Shown here: piece by piece, positions 11,830 to 22,100 of the stretch
How positions within the stretch are numbered: position 1 is the first letter of the stretch
How the letters are laid out: each line of letters opens with the position of its first letter
From: Irpex lacteus
Taxonomy: Eukaryota > Basidiomycota > Agaricomycetes > Polyporales > Irpicaceae
DNA: 64,000 nt
NCBI GenBank assembly: GCA_001986395.2
Contig: MQVO02000004.1
Span: 310,001 to 374,000, forward strand
Reading direction: 5' to 3'
The notes under the pieces: generated by a model
The model's input: the letters and a program-made list of their open reading frames with translations, nothing else
Databases searched by the model: none
What the model was told of the DNA's origin: nothing
Program-made: the position numbers and the translations under genes

Positions 11830-12430
11830 CTCTTACTGCCGTGAGTGGATTATCCGCCGCGTCAGTCTCTCTCCTCGTTGCTCTCCTCGTTGCTCTCCTC
11901 GCTGTCGTCGTCGTCCTCTTCATCGTTCGCCTTGGTCTCGTCATCACCTCATCCTCGTCGTCAAGGCCCGACCGTGACCCCGTCGTTCTCGTCGCCGCCG
12001 TGAGTGGATTATCCGCCGCGTCGGTCGTTCTCCTCGTCATTATCGTTGTCGCTCTCCTCACCGTCGCCGTCGCCGTCGTTCTCGTTGTCGCTCTCCTTGC
12101 CGCCCCCGTCGTCCTCGTCGCCGCTACCCTCCTCGTTATCTCCGTCCTCCTCGTCATCGCCATCCTCCTCGTCGAAGCCTCATCGTGACTACATCGCTCT
12201 CGTCGCCGCCGTGAGCGGATCATCCACCGCGTCGGTCGTTCTCCTCGTCGTTCTCGTCGTCGCCGTCGTCATATCCGCTCTCCCAGTCGTCTTTGTCGTT
12301 GTTGCCGTGTGTGGATCATCCGCCGCGTCGCTCGAGTTCTCCTGGTTGTTCTCTCTGTCGTCACTGTCCTCATCATTATCGCCGCACGGGGATTATCCAC
12401 TGCGTCGTCACTCTCGCGTTACTACAGCCT
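11830..12430 (+). repeat. Minisatellite block 2, A-poor
   Basis: Five copies of a core resembling GTGAGTGGATTATCCGCCGC start at 11841, 12000, 12211, 12307 and 12385, separated by runs of CTCGTCGTC-like triplets. The strand is depleted in A, the reverse of block 1. The spacing shortens rightwards and the last copy is the most diverged. Confidence 0.85.
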
Positions 12431-12852
12431 GCGCGTACCCCATCCGGTGAACCTCACACAAAACCGAAGCTCCAACCAACGACCCTCAACTGAGTCAGAC
12501 AGACCCTGCCGTGTCGTTCACACACTCTTAGCACCCGTGGTACGTACAAATAACGACACATAGCACGTACACGACAAAAATATTAATCCAGCTATGATGC
12601 TTAGCACGAGATTACTGACGACTGGGCCGACGTGTTCACGAGTATTTCCCAAGGCAAGCACAGTACAGTAAGCAAATGCTTATTCCATCTAGATGAAGCG
12701 AACAATGACGATAACACGTCATACAGTTCGTGTACATAGCGAGTACGAACGTACTAAACACTTCAGAAGGGTACTGTAGTCGCAGGTGAGCAGCGGGGAT
12801 ATACGAATGAGCCTTTTAGCTAACAGTACCAAATACAAAACGTTAGGCTGCA

Positions 12853-15800
12853 ATGTCCGTGTTCCCTTGCCTGTTCGACAGCCCAGCCGTTATCTGGGCC
12901 ACGGAGGATGACCTGCCCGAGAACCCAGGTCTCTACGTATCACCAAACATCCACCGTCTCCCGACGATGGCACCAGGGTGGGCCATGGAGGAAGCGATGT
13001 CCGCTACGCCACCAAACCCGTGGACCTGGTTCTATACCCACATATCCCGACAGGACAGGTACTGGACGTCGCTCTGTTCATTCGAGGCTGACTGCGACGG
13101 GCTGCTCGAGCCATTATCGGACTCGAAACTCATACCGGTATATACGGCAACTGGAGCAAAAGGGTGGTCCTTTCGCGGTGCTCGTAAATGGAAGGCTCTC
13201 GAGGATCTACTCGTGAAGGTCATGGAGGCAATGACGAAAGCCTTCCCGTTGTCCAACATGACCCCTCTGCTCGTACAGGTTGACGCACTGTGCGGCTGGC
13301 CCAGCGACTACGGGTACCTCATGGACACCTGGGAAATAGAAGAGGACGCGAGGGAATGCGTGCTGGGAGCCAAAGCAGCGTTCAGGGTGAGCGTAGCTAA
13401 GCTGACCTACGCCTCTTACCTCCTGCCTCCTCAATGGCTGGAACATTTGCTAAAACACGACTATCTCACGGTACACGAAGCTGACGCCATTCGACGGTCA
13501 AGCATCTGCCAAGCGACGAGTTCTACGTCTGGGGCGCACATTCGTCGAGCTGGGCTAATAATGGACGTACGTAGCGGCGCGCCCGAGTCGTACTTGAACG
13601 AGGTTAAGGACCTCGTCACGAGGTTTGCCTTACCTGTCTGGCTCTACTACGGTCGACACCCTCGTGTTTCGGATCATACTTGGTCCTCTCCGTACCTTCC
13701 CAGCGAAGAAGAAATCGCTCGGAGTCGCGGTGTGGCACGCCTCGCACCCCAAATGGCCTGGCCTCAGGCTATAGACCTCGACAACGACAGCTTCGAGTAT
13801 GGTATCGTCCCTTCACAACATGATACCCCCCACACACTCGGAGACCCCGCCTACCAGCAGAACAGACCACTGTCCGATGCTCCCATGTCATCAGCCGCCG
13901 CGCCTACACCTGTCATGTCACGACCTGCTGCCACAAAGGCTCGAGCAGACCCATCCACTCGCCAGAGGGCAGGCCAGACAATGGCCGAGTTCTTCAGAGA
14001 AACCCAGGAGGAAGACTCTGCCAGAATGGCGAAGATGGGCGACGCGGAGAAGCAGAAAATCGAGCGGCGTGCCGCCGAGCACGCCAAACTTGAGCTGCCC
14101 AACCGAAGTCACAAGTGCAACGTGTATCGATGGGAAGAAGAATTCGACGGCAGTCATACCCGTATACTCGTCGGTCAAAAGCACTGGAAGGTGCTATGGG
14201 CAGACACCGCGCCAAGTCAGCGTAAATACAATCCGGTAAGGAACGAGTTCGACATCTGCCAGGATTTCGACCCCAAGGCCGTCCCCGAACAGGACGTCGA
14301 ATACGCACAATGGGACGAAGGACGGGGCAGATTTGTCACATTCTACGGGTCGCCACAGGCCGGCGCAGATCCCTACGGGTTTTCAAGCGACGTGGACGAT
14401 CATATGCTGGTAGGCGATAGCATGACTACTACTACGGCCGAAGGCGGTCAGGCAGGTCCATCTGGAGAGCACCCTGCGCCTACCGAGGCAGAGAGAAGAC
14501 AGGTAAGCACAATAGTTTGTTTAAAAATCAAACACGCTACACGGAGTACACTTATCAGAACGAGCTCGACTCTGACAAAACGTCAACTGAGCAGCGGGAG
14601 CGTTCGCTAAGCCCAAGACAGAGGTCCAGTGCACGGGAGCGATACGGACGCACGTACCAAGCACCTTCGGAAGCCCTCTCTAGGATGGAAGCTGGCACCT
14701 CGCGAAGAGATACCCCCGCTGACGTGACCCGGGGTAAGTAGCTACCCCCTAAACAATGCCCGCAAAGCCGAAATACAGCTTAAAAACTTACACCATATCT
14801 GTAGAGAATACACGTCCAACCACGGAACCAGGTAAGCGATCATAAAACAGGACAAAGTGCGATCAGACTGAAACAAGATGGAATTGGTAGCAGAACACCC
14901 TCAATACAACGTGTCCACTCTCGTCGGGTTTTTAAGCTGTTTGACCGACCGCCTTGGCCTCATAACGCGCCCAGGCGACCTCGCGGTACCGGCGGGCAAT
15001 GTAGAGCAAGACAAGGGTCTCGGCCGTCTTTTAGGACATCTTCACGAAGACCTGCCCCCGAGGATATCTCAGCGTGCTCGAGTACTGGTAGACTGCTTGA
15101 CTGTAGACCCGGCCTCCCTCTCACACCCCCCTTCAGGTCTAATAGACGTGGACGCAAATTCGGTCAATATTCATCCGTGTCGCAGACGTGATGACCTGGT
15201 AGTATACACGACAAAGGGGCACAGGGGCGAGGCCGGTGCGTCATATGAGTGGTACATGATCTACCCGCAGGACATGAAGTACGACGATGTACCATTTGTA
15301 CTGTGCCTTCAGGACCCGGTCTCGGTCAACCACATCCTCAGGAAATGCCACTCGCCCTCGCTCTACGACATCACCTCTACGCTGCTCGAATGGGGCGTGC
15401 CCTTCCAAACACTAAGCCGCCACTCCCAACCCTGGGCACTGTCGCGAGCACCACCACCTCCAATGTTCTACGACACTGTTCCCCTAGGCATGGGAACCCG
15501 CCCGCGCAACTTCGTATTCTCCCTCGACGACTATGGCATGTACGAAGACATGCGCGATGCCGTGGTACACTCATATCACGGGCGCGCGGCACTCACAGGA
15601 GGGGGCATTGTCTGGCGTCTTGCAAAAGAGTCACACGCAGACGAGGAGGAGGTGATGAGAGGTCCCAGTGGGTTTCACACCCGCGAGGACTTGCTCACTA
15701 CCGGGGACAGGTACTACGTGGACGACACGTTGCTGCGGCACCAAGTCGACGTGATTTGCGGGGTGTACAGAGTCACACCTGGTAGGTGAGTCTGTGCATG

Positions 15801-16102
15801 GACGTAATAGCGAACTCATATTACTTACAGAAGACGACAACGAAGGCCCATCGAGGGCAGCTTGGAGATCTTGGTGGCCTTCAGCATCAACTTGGTCTGC
15901 ATCGGGAATGTCGCAAGACTACTGGAGTCCCGACAACGAAAGGTGGTTCGCGGGTCGGCTGAAGAAGATCTTGGAGGGAGGTGCGCAGCCGCTGAGTGCG
16001 TCGCAATGGAGACAGAGCCTTGCAAAAAGACACGTCCCAAGGACCAACCTTCGTTACAACGCGCGTAAAATGGCCATGGACACTCTGCCCCCACCTGCTT
16101 GA
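12853..16102 (+). CDS. Orphan protein, 1,003 aa, lineage-specific family
   Basis: Five exons (12853-14502, 14559-14733, 14815-14841, 14894-15781, 15831-16102) close to exactly 1,004 codons; the third is a 27-nt microexon. The N-terminal 400 residues are rich in Trp, Pro and Tyr (PPNPWTWFYTHISRQDRYW, VWLYYGRHP) and look like one globular domain. Residues about 370-420 are charged and probably helical. A second domain follows (KHWKVLWADTAPSQRKY, then NEFDICQDFDP), then an Arg/Ser-rich linker, a third domain in exon 4, and a Trp-rich C-terminus (WWPSASTWSASG). I recall this type as a widespread multicopy orphan family in agaricomycetes, but cannot verify it here and know no activity. It shares its upstream region with the giant gene. 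Confidence 0.75.
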
Positions 16103-16466
16103 ATATCAACGATAATGAGAGGGAAATTCGCACTCATGTACCAGTACCGAACTGAATATCAATGTATTTGTATTGACTGAAAGTGAACACATTCAAATTA
16201 TAAATGTCTTGATGTGGGTGATAAAGGTTTCGGTCATCATGCAATGCTAATATAGTGAGAAGATCGAGAAAATAAAGACCAGAACTCCATGCTTATTATC
16301 AGAACCAGTCCGTTTCATTGATCATTATACAAGGCATTACACCTGAAATCACGTCTGGCATCATGCCAAGTATTATGCCTGGCATCATGCCAGCGCTTAC
16401 GTGGCTAGCCACCTTGCTGATTGCTACCACAACCACTACGCTACTAAGCCTATCGCTGTCCTCACC
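16103..16466. other. Short intergenic gap with a 12-bp repeat array
   Basis: This holds the 3' flank of the 1,003-aa gene and the promoter of the next gene. The only structure seen is the array at 16333-16392. Confidence 0.6.
16333..16392 (+). repeat. Five diverged 12-bp repeats
   Basis: Five consecutive 12-mers: GGCATTACACCT, GAAATCACGTCT, GGCATCATGCCA, AGTATTATGCCT and GGCATCATGCCA. They belong to the same family as the cleaner array at 20455-20526 (unit GAATCATGCCAG). Each array lies downstream of a block gene stop codon. Confidence 0.75.
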
Positions 16467-17205
16467 ATGCCTACCTCAACTAGCAAACGCTTCCCAATTC
16501 TGGATATAGTCATGAGCGGAAAGAAGAGTAAACATCTACACTCATGTTCTACATCACAGCTCTCACACTCTCTGTTCAGGCTTCATGAGTGACGAAGCTC
16601 GGGCACTAGCAGCGAGGGCTTCTATTGACATACTCTGGGTCCACAACGGCCTGTTGGAGAAAGAGGTCTCAATCGTCGAGAAGCATGACAACCAGCGCAG
16701 TCGCATTATCCGTGGCGAGAACCGAGTCTATCTTTTACATGCAATGTTCTTGTCATCCTCAGAGGCAGAGCCTCTACAGGAATGTGGTGAATGTGGCGAT
16801 GTGTGGATCTCGGACACCCATATATACTACCGCAACGAGGTTGGCTGGGAGGTGGCGGACGTGACAATTCTACACGGAAGCAAGCACCCTATCTTGACCA
16901 CACGGCAGCTGATGTTACACCCTGGGCATTGTTTTCTGGTGTGGGTAACCCGTAGGAGTGGCCGTCAACACTGGGACAAGTGGAACGTCGACACTATAAG
17001 CTCTATCAGTCATCCTGGATTCCAACAGTTTGCTGGTCGACCAGACATAAGGGCTATAATCGAAACCATGAATTGGACCACTGCCAACATAGCACATTAC
17101 CTCTCTGTATCTTTGAAGCTCTTCACAAACAGGAGCGCAGCTGCAGCATTAAGTAAATTGCCAGTCAAGACCGGTAAATCTAGCATTAGCATCAATGGCC
17201 GTTAA
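16467..17205 (+). CDS. Orphan protein, 228 aa
   Basis: Family not recognised. Two exons (16467-16527 and 16580-17205) joined by a 52-nt GTAAAC...CAG intron close to 229 codons. If the first exon is wrong, translation could begin at the ATG at 16585 instead. The first residues are basic (MPTSTSKRF). The centre holds a CxxC (ECGEC) and mixed strand/helix sequence with VWISDTHIYYRNEVGWEV and HCFLVWVTRRSGR. No signal peptide or membrane helix is seen. It lies 67 bp upstream of the JmjC gene on the same strand, with the 1,003-aa gene behind it. Confidence 0.55.
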
Positions 17206-17271
17206 AACACTGACAAAGCACTATATACAGAAATAGGTAATCAGTTGCTAAACACCGCCCAATCTGCACAC

Positions 17272-20269
17272 ATGTCTAGAGCAGAAGATGAGGTACTGCA
17301 AGGTGCAGACAATGCACTCAATGCAGGCACCAGCGCTCTCCCCATCGACATTGGCGAAGATGGCTCTGATTTGCCTGTTCAAGTCTCTTTGTAAGCACAT
17401 CGTCTATTTTCTTCTATATCTCACCTATGATGTTTTCTCATATATATGCAGATCCCCAAGTTCCCTGGTTACCGCACTCGCTGAGGGTGAGCCAGCTCAA
17501 AAGGCAGGAGACAAAGGCAAGCAGCGGGAAACAGATGTCTCTGTTAGAGATCATTCTGGGTCTTGCACAGAAGACCCTGCAGAACGTCCCACGAATACAT
17601 CTTCCAGCAGTGGCTTGACAATTCAACACGAAGTCAGTATACTTTAAATACTGTATTTCATGACTGGTCATTTACAAGTCTTCCAGAAACATATGCAAGA
17701 TGATCCTAGTGCTCATCTGCAGGGTACCCAGGAAAACAGTCTGCCGTCTCATGACTCTCCGACACAAGGTAATGTCAATTATTGAGAGAACTCGTAATAT
17801 AGCATCTAAATACATTGCAATACATGCAGGCCTCTTCAAACAACAAGCACTCCCTCTCGAAGGCAACAAGTACAAATACGCAAAGGAAACTCTGAACGGG
17901 GCGCCTCTGCGCCAGTTCAAGTTCTTCAACGGCATGATCATCGGTGGCGCACCTCAGATAGACATCAATGGTGTAACAAAGGTATAACTCACCTACAGTT
18001 GCACAACCTTGACCTAATCACATGTATAGGAGACAATGGCAGCAGACGAGAAGATGATAGAGCTGCTGAGCAAAGGAAAAGATGCAACAGCCCCGTCGAC
18101 ATATAATGGCATAACATATCCTCCTCTCGTTGAAGAGCTACTGGTTTCCTCTGAAGAAGATGCATCACTGGAGTTCGATGAGCGAATACGCGAGATTTCA
18201 AGCAATGGTCGCGCAGTTGTTCTCAAGGGCATCAAGCCGCAGGGACGGTGGGCTTGGAACGCCGAGAGCCTGGGATTGCTTACAACAGGCCAGCGCGGTG
18301 ACACCTCTTTTACATTCGAATGGCAGAGTGAGTGACAACATTGGCTGTCATGTTTTACTTACAAACAGTATGGTTTTAGGCACTCAGAAACGACATGAAG
18401 CTCACCAGAAACATCGAGACCCAGATGACAAGGAGTACGGCGTCAGCTTGACAGAATCTGGTGATATGGCAAAGTTCTTGACAGCCGTGAAAGAGGGAAA
18501 AGATCCACTCAACTGCTTAGACGCACCTCAACCTTCAGGATTTGCGCCGTCAGTGATAAAGTAAGTGCCGGCAAAAGACAGGCAAAGACATTAACTCAGA
18601 TATTTTGCAGTGTGCTCTCTGATGACACCTTCGCATGGAGTAGAACACGCACACTGGGTTTTTTCGTGCCACCGATCAAGTCAGGTGACACGAAGAAGGA
18701 AGAGATGCCAATAAAGGATGTAAACACTGTTGGCAAAGACGTCAAAGGAGCCAGAGAGACGAACAAAGGTCGAGAGGTCGAGGAGGTTGAGGACGACAGG
18801 TTGTCTGAGCTGACAGCTTCTGAATCAGATGAAGACGAGAAGAACAGTGTCGAGAACGTCCAAGCAATACCAACCGACACGGACCAGAAAGACACAGAAA
18901 ACAGCAAGCAAGGAAGCAAGAAGCGCAAAGGGAGAGACTCTGAAGAACATGAGTTGAGACCGAAGAAGAAGAGGACAGACGAACATACGGTCCAAGATAG
19001 CTCTACGTTACAGTCTGAAAATGGAACAAACACAGGCAAGAGTTACTGCAATACGTATACAACATAACAACCCTGACAACACAACTATTTAGACGTGGAG
19101 AAAGCTACTAACACGCAATCTACGGCATCATCGACACATCAGAAGGAGGAATTTACGTTCACATACAATTGTGTCCGAGAAAATGGCCCAGTTTCCATGG
19201 AATGTGACATCGACAAATGGCGAAGGTGGCTGCTGCTCACGATGTCGTGCTTTCTTACGTGGCCTCACCACGATGCGGCGGGCCTTTGTACATGGATGCT
19301 ACTGTCAACTGGTGTCAAGATATGGTGTTACCTTGTACCAAAAGATCGTGGCACAGACACCGAAGCCGCATCACGGGCCTACATCCAGTTTCTTCTGGCC
19401 TGTAACCACATAGCTGTGCCCACGGAGGATCTTCTTGCGGAGATAGCAGACGTCTATGTATATTTTTTGGAGCCAGATGCATTACTGTGAGTGAAGCCCC
19501 GACTGAACAAACATCTGGTTAATTTTGTATCTCAGAATTCAACCACCCGGTCTCGTGCATGCTGTACTCACACCCACTGAAACAGTCGCACACGGCGGAC
19601 ACTTTTTGATGTATTCAACCATGCATCTTACCGAATGGACACGCATCCTTGCTCACCAATGCAGTCGTGTTGCGACCAATGACCTACACCCAGGCATTCA
19701 GCGCATGCTATCTAGAATGATGATAGCACTATCAACTCGCCCAGGACAGAAGAGTAGGTGAAGTGCTCTTTCAATGCAAACTAGGGCTTACCATCACCAT
19801 AGTCTTAAAGAAGCCGTTCTTGGCACTTGCCCGTCTTGTGCTATATAAGGAAGACTACTGGCGGGGTGACTTTGACAAGAAGAATCAGAGCAAGATGCCT
19901 GCAGAAGTAAAGTCAGCGGGAAAGAATGCCGGGTATCATCTCAAGGAGTCAAGTGCTGATGCGGCCGAGGCTTCACGTATTGCTATAGCAATACTGAGAT
20001 ACAATGGCCTGGAGGCTCCCCAACAAGTTCAGGTCAAGAAGGTCAAGAGAACACCTGTCTCATTTTCTATACCAGAGACGCAGCCTTTTGCAACCGAGAG
20101 CAGTACAAAGACATCTATCCAAGATGGTACCTACAACGCTCAAAAAAGGCGTACACGGAGTGGGAAGGGCACTGCCCTAGGGGAGCGTATGGAGATCGAG
20201 CCCGACAATGTTTCATGGTTTCAACCTGGAGAGGAGTATATCAAAATCCCACCTTTTCCCAAATTGTAG
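17272..20269 (+). CDS. JmjC-domain protein (Fe(II)/2-oxoglutarate dioxygenase type), 838 aa
   Basis: Ten exons sum to 839 codons: 17272-17390, 17452-17632, 17687-17768, 17830-17981, 18030-18327, 18380-18560, 18611-19035, 19093-19486, 19536-19753 and 19803-20269. The catalytic region spans exons 8-9. WPHHDAAG supplies the HxD pair and, about 105 residues on, GLVHAVL supplies the distal His; both sit in the order expected of a JmjC double-stranded beta helix, and GGHFLMYSTM follows as in fungal JmjC proteins. The triad looks intact. A charged low-complexity insert (exon 7, basic SKKRKGRD) splits the domain from a helical N-terminal part (RWAWNAESLGLL). Family members demethylate or hydroxylate proteins, often histones; the substrate here is unknown. 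Intron 7 may use a GC donor. Confidence 0.8.
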
Positions 20270-20454
20270 TCTATGATGAACGTCACTTAGATATCATGAT
20301 GTTTGTGGCTTTGCAGTCGAGTGTGCCGGATTTTTAACAAGGAAATATATAGATACCTAACAATATCTTCAAAGTGCATGATATCTTACAAAGTGTGAGG
20401 CAAAATGTGTATAACGATAGCTGGGACAAGGTTTAGTCGACACACCGATGACAT

Positions 20455-20526
20455 GAATCATGCCAGGAATCATGCCAGGAATCATGCCAGGAATCATGCC
20501 AGGAATCATGCCAGGAATCACGCCAC
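20455..20526 (+). repeat. Six 12-bp tandem repeats
   Basis: Five perfect copies of GAATCATGCCAG and one diverged copy (GAATCACGCCAC) lie about 190 bp after the JmjC stop codon. The unit contains ATCATGCC, shared with the array at 16333-16392. There are no spacers, so this is a minisatellite and not a CRISPR array. Confidence 0.95.
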
Positions 20527-20640
20527 ACACTACACCACGTTCAATATTACATCCTACAGTATGGACCTACTTCAAATACATGTACGAAGTGTAATACTAC
20601 ATGCTTGAGATGTTTACAAGGTGGCTATAACATTTTGAAG

Positions 20641-20978
20641 CGGAGTTTGAAGTTTCAAGTCGTCATCCAAAGCCATCCAGCCTATAACTTCCTCAAATCT
20701 TCACCTTTTGGGATGAAAGTTGGACGGTTGGGTAGGCCTTCTCTAGGGCTATGATCTGATATAGTTTTTGTGCAGATTGGTTATGTGATGGCACCTACAA
20801 AAATCGAAAACTGTTTCACACCAAAAAAGCGCTCAACTACAAGCAAAAGCTAATGAATTTGTTACCCACTGTATTGGCAAAATTAGACGCTGAGGGACCA
20901 CTCGCGTTACATGTCGCAGTTGTCCAAAGCGCTAGCTCGCACTGGAACGATTCTTCTTCGTACCTCAGGAATCGTGAA
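20641..20978 (+). repeat. Right copy of the ~340-bp dispersed repeat
   Basis: Collinear with 1847-2194 and in the same orientation (shared boxes are listed there). It lies 370 bp after the JmjC stop, whereas the left copy ends 656 bp before the first block gene. The tRNA-like head seen left of the first copy is missing here. The two copies bracket about 18.4 kb. Confidence 0.65.
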
Positions 20979-21324
20979 TCGGCATACTTATAAGCATCGC
21001 CATGTCGCTCGAGCAAGGTCACAGATAGACTAAACTCTGCTAGTCTCGCTCGCATCTGGCAATACTGGCCGCTAGTACATCGCACACAATCAATATGACA
21101 CTCCTCCAAAAAACCAGTACATACGATCATTGGGTGCCACATGATTATCACGACCCCTGGCAGTGATAGTCTACGCGAAGGATTCCTACAGAGCGTTGGA
21201 CGTACAGTTACTACGAGAGCTACTACTCTTATTTAGGCATCAATCGTCATGTCAGAAGCAAGACTTGGAGCTACCTCGACCTTGATTTCTGTATTGCAAG
21301 GCATATTGAGTTTCATCTAATTGG

Positions 21325-22100
21325 TCACATGAGAAGACAGCTTACGGAAGGCGTCAAGGTTTGCTCGGGAAAGTTGGAAAGATGCACGGAAAAGCCATTG
21401 GTAGTGGACAATGTTGCACCACGCTTAATACCCTGCCTGATGTTGAGCCTATAGAAAGACATCAATGCGTGTGTAGGCAGGACCACCATTGAGGGGACCC
21501 TACATTGCAAGCATCGAGTTCGCATAAACTAAGGGAAAGCTTACATCAGATTTGTTGGCATATGGCCGTATACTCTTACCTTTTGTGAGTAGCACCAGTG
21601 TACCCCCGAAGTGGACTTGTAGTTTGAAAACATCGAACTGTCGATCCATCAACAAGTGCATGGTCTTGACAAGATACAGTGTGCTCACCAAAATAAGTGT
21701 AGTCACAGATGTAATACTGTCCACAATGAGCTTCCTCTCTACTATTATGATCTACGCATGGAATTCACGCACGCTGCGAGGATACCGGTACTTAGCGCAT
21801 AGTTCATGAGCTTATGGATAATGTTCTTGGTATTTCTACGACGCACAGAACAGTGTTAGAAAATCACATGGTACCAGGAACTACATACCGTGTATGAGCG
21901 AGAACTTGGTTATTATTGAGCGAAAGCGAGAAGGCAGCAGTAACGGATAGATCCATGACCACACTGATGGCAAAGCTAGCCAAAGCAAATCGCTATAAAA
22001 AGCCACAGTTTCAGTGCTAGTCTTGCAGAATTGTACTGAACACGGAAAATTGACTCTATATGTAATTGCAATTGCCAGGTCCAACCATGTGCCGACGGTG
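21325..22100 (-). pseudogene. Possible remnant of a multi-pass membrane protein gene
   Basis: On the minus strand, segments resembling helices of the DUF6533/DUF6534-type basidiomycete membrane proteins can be read in order: ISVVMDLSVTAAFSLSL near 21930, then VDSITSVTTLILVSTLYLV near 21700 and, after a GTAAGA...TTAG intron-like gap, VYANSMLAM near 21520. The segments are in different frames, and a stop follows VYANSMLAM exactly where the family normally continues. I read this as decayed. The similarity is from memory and weak. Confidence 0.3.

Larger units (their letters stand above)
9563..12852. other. 3.3-kb gene-free core between two divergent orphan genes
   Basis: This is the shared upstream region of the giant gene (leftward, ATG at 9562) and the 1,003-aa gene (rightward, ATG at 12853). 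It holds a perfect palindrome at 9642-9687, a GA-rich stretch around 10060-10110, a minisatellite block at about 10900-11750 and a second block of opposite skew at about 11830-12430. Long open frames here occur in several frames at once with monotonous composition (Thr/Arg, Val/Leu, Asp/His), which is what repeats produce, so I call none of them genes. 12450-12852 looks like ordinary promoter sequence. Confidence 0.7.

Noticed and set aside
10798..12223. Long open frames on both strands (up to ~280 codons) with Thr/Arg-, Val/Leu- or Asp/His-only composition
   Set aside because: They arise from T-poor and A-poor repeats that avoid stop codons in several frames at once. There is no domain, no start context and no splice logic.
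20455..20526. CRISPR-like array
   Set aside because: 12-bp units are directly adjacent with no spacers, in a eukaryotic genome; it is a minisatellite.
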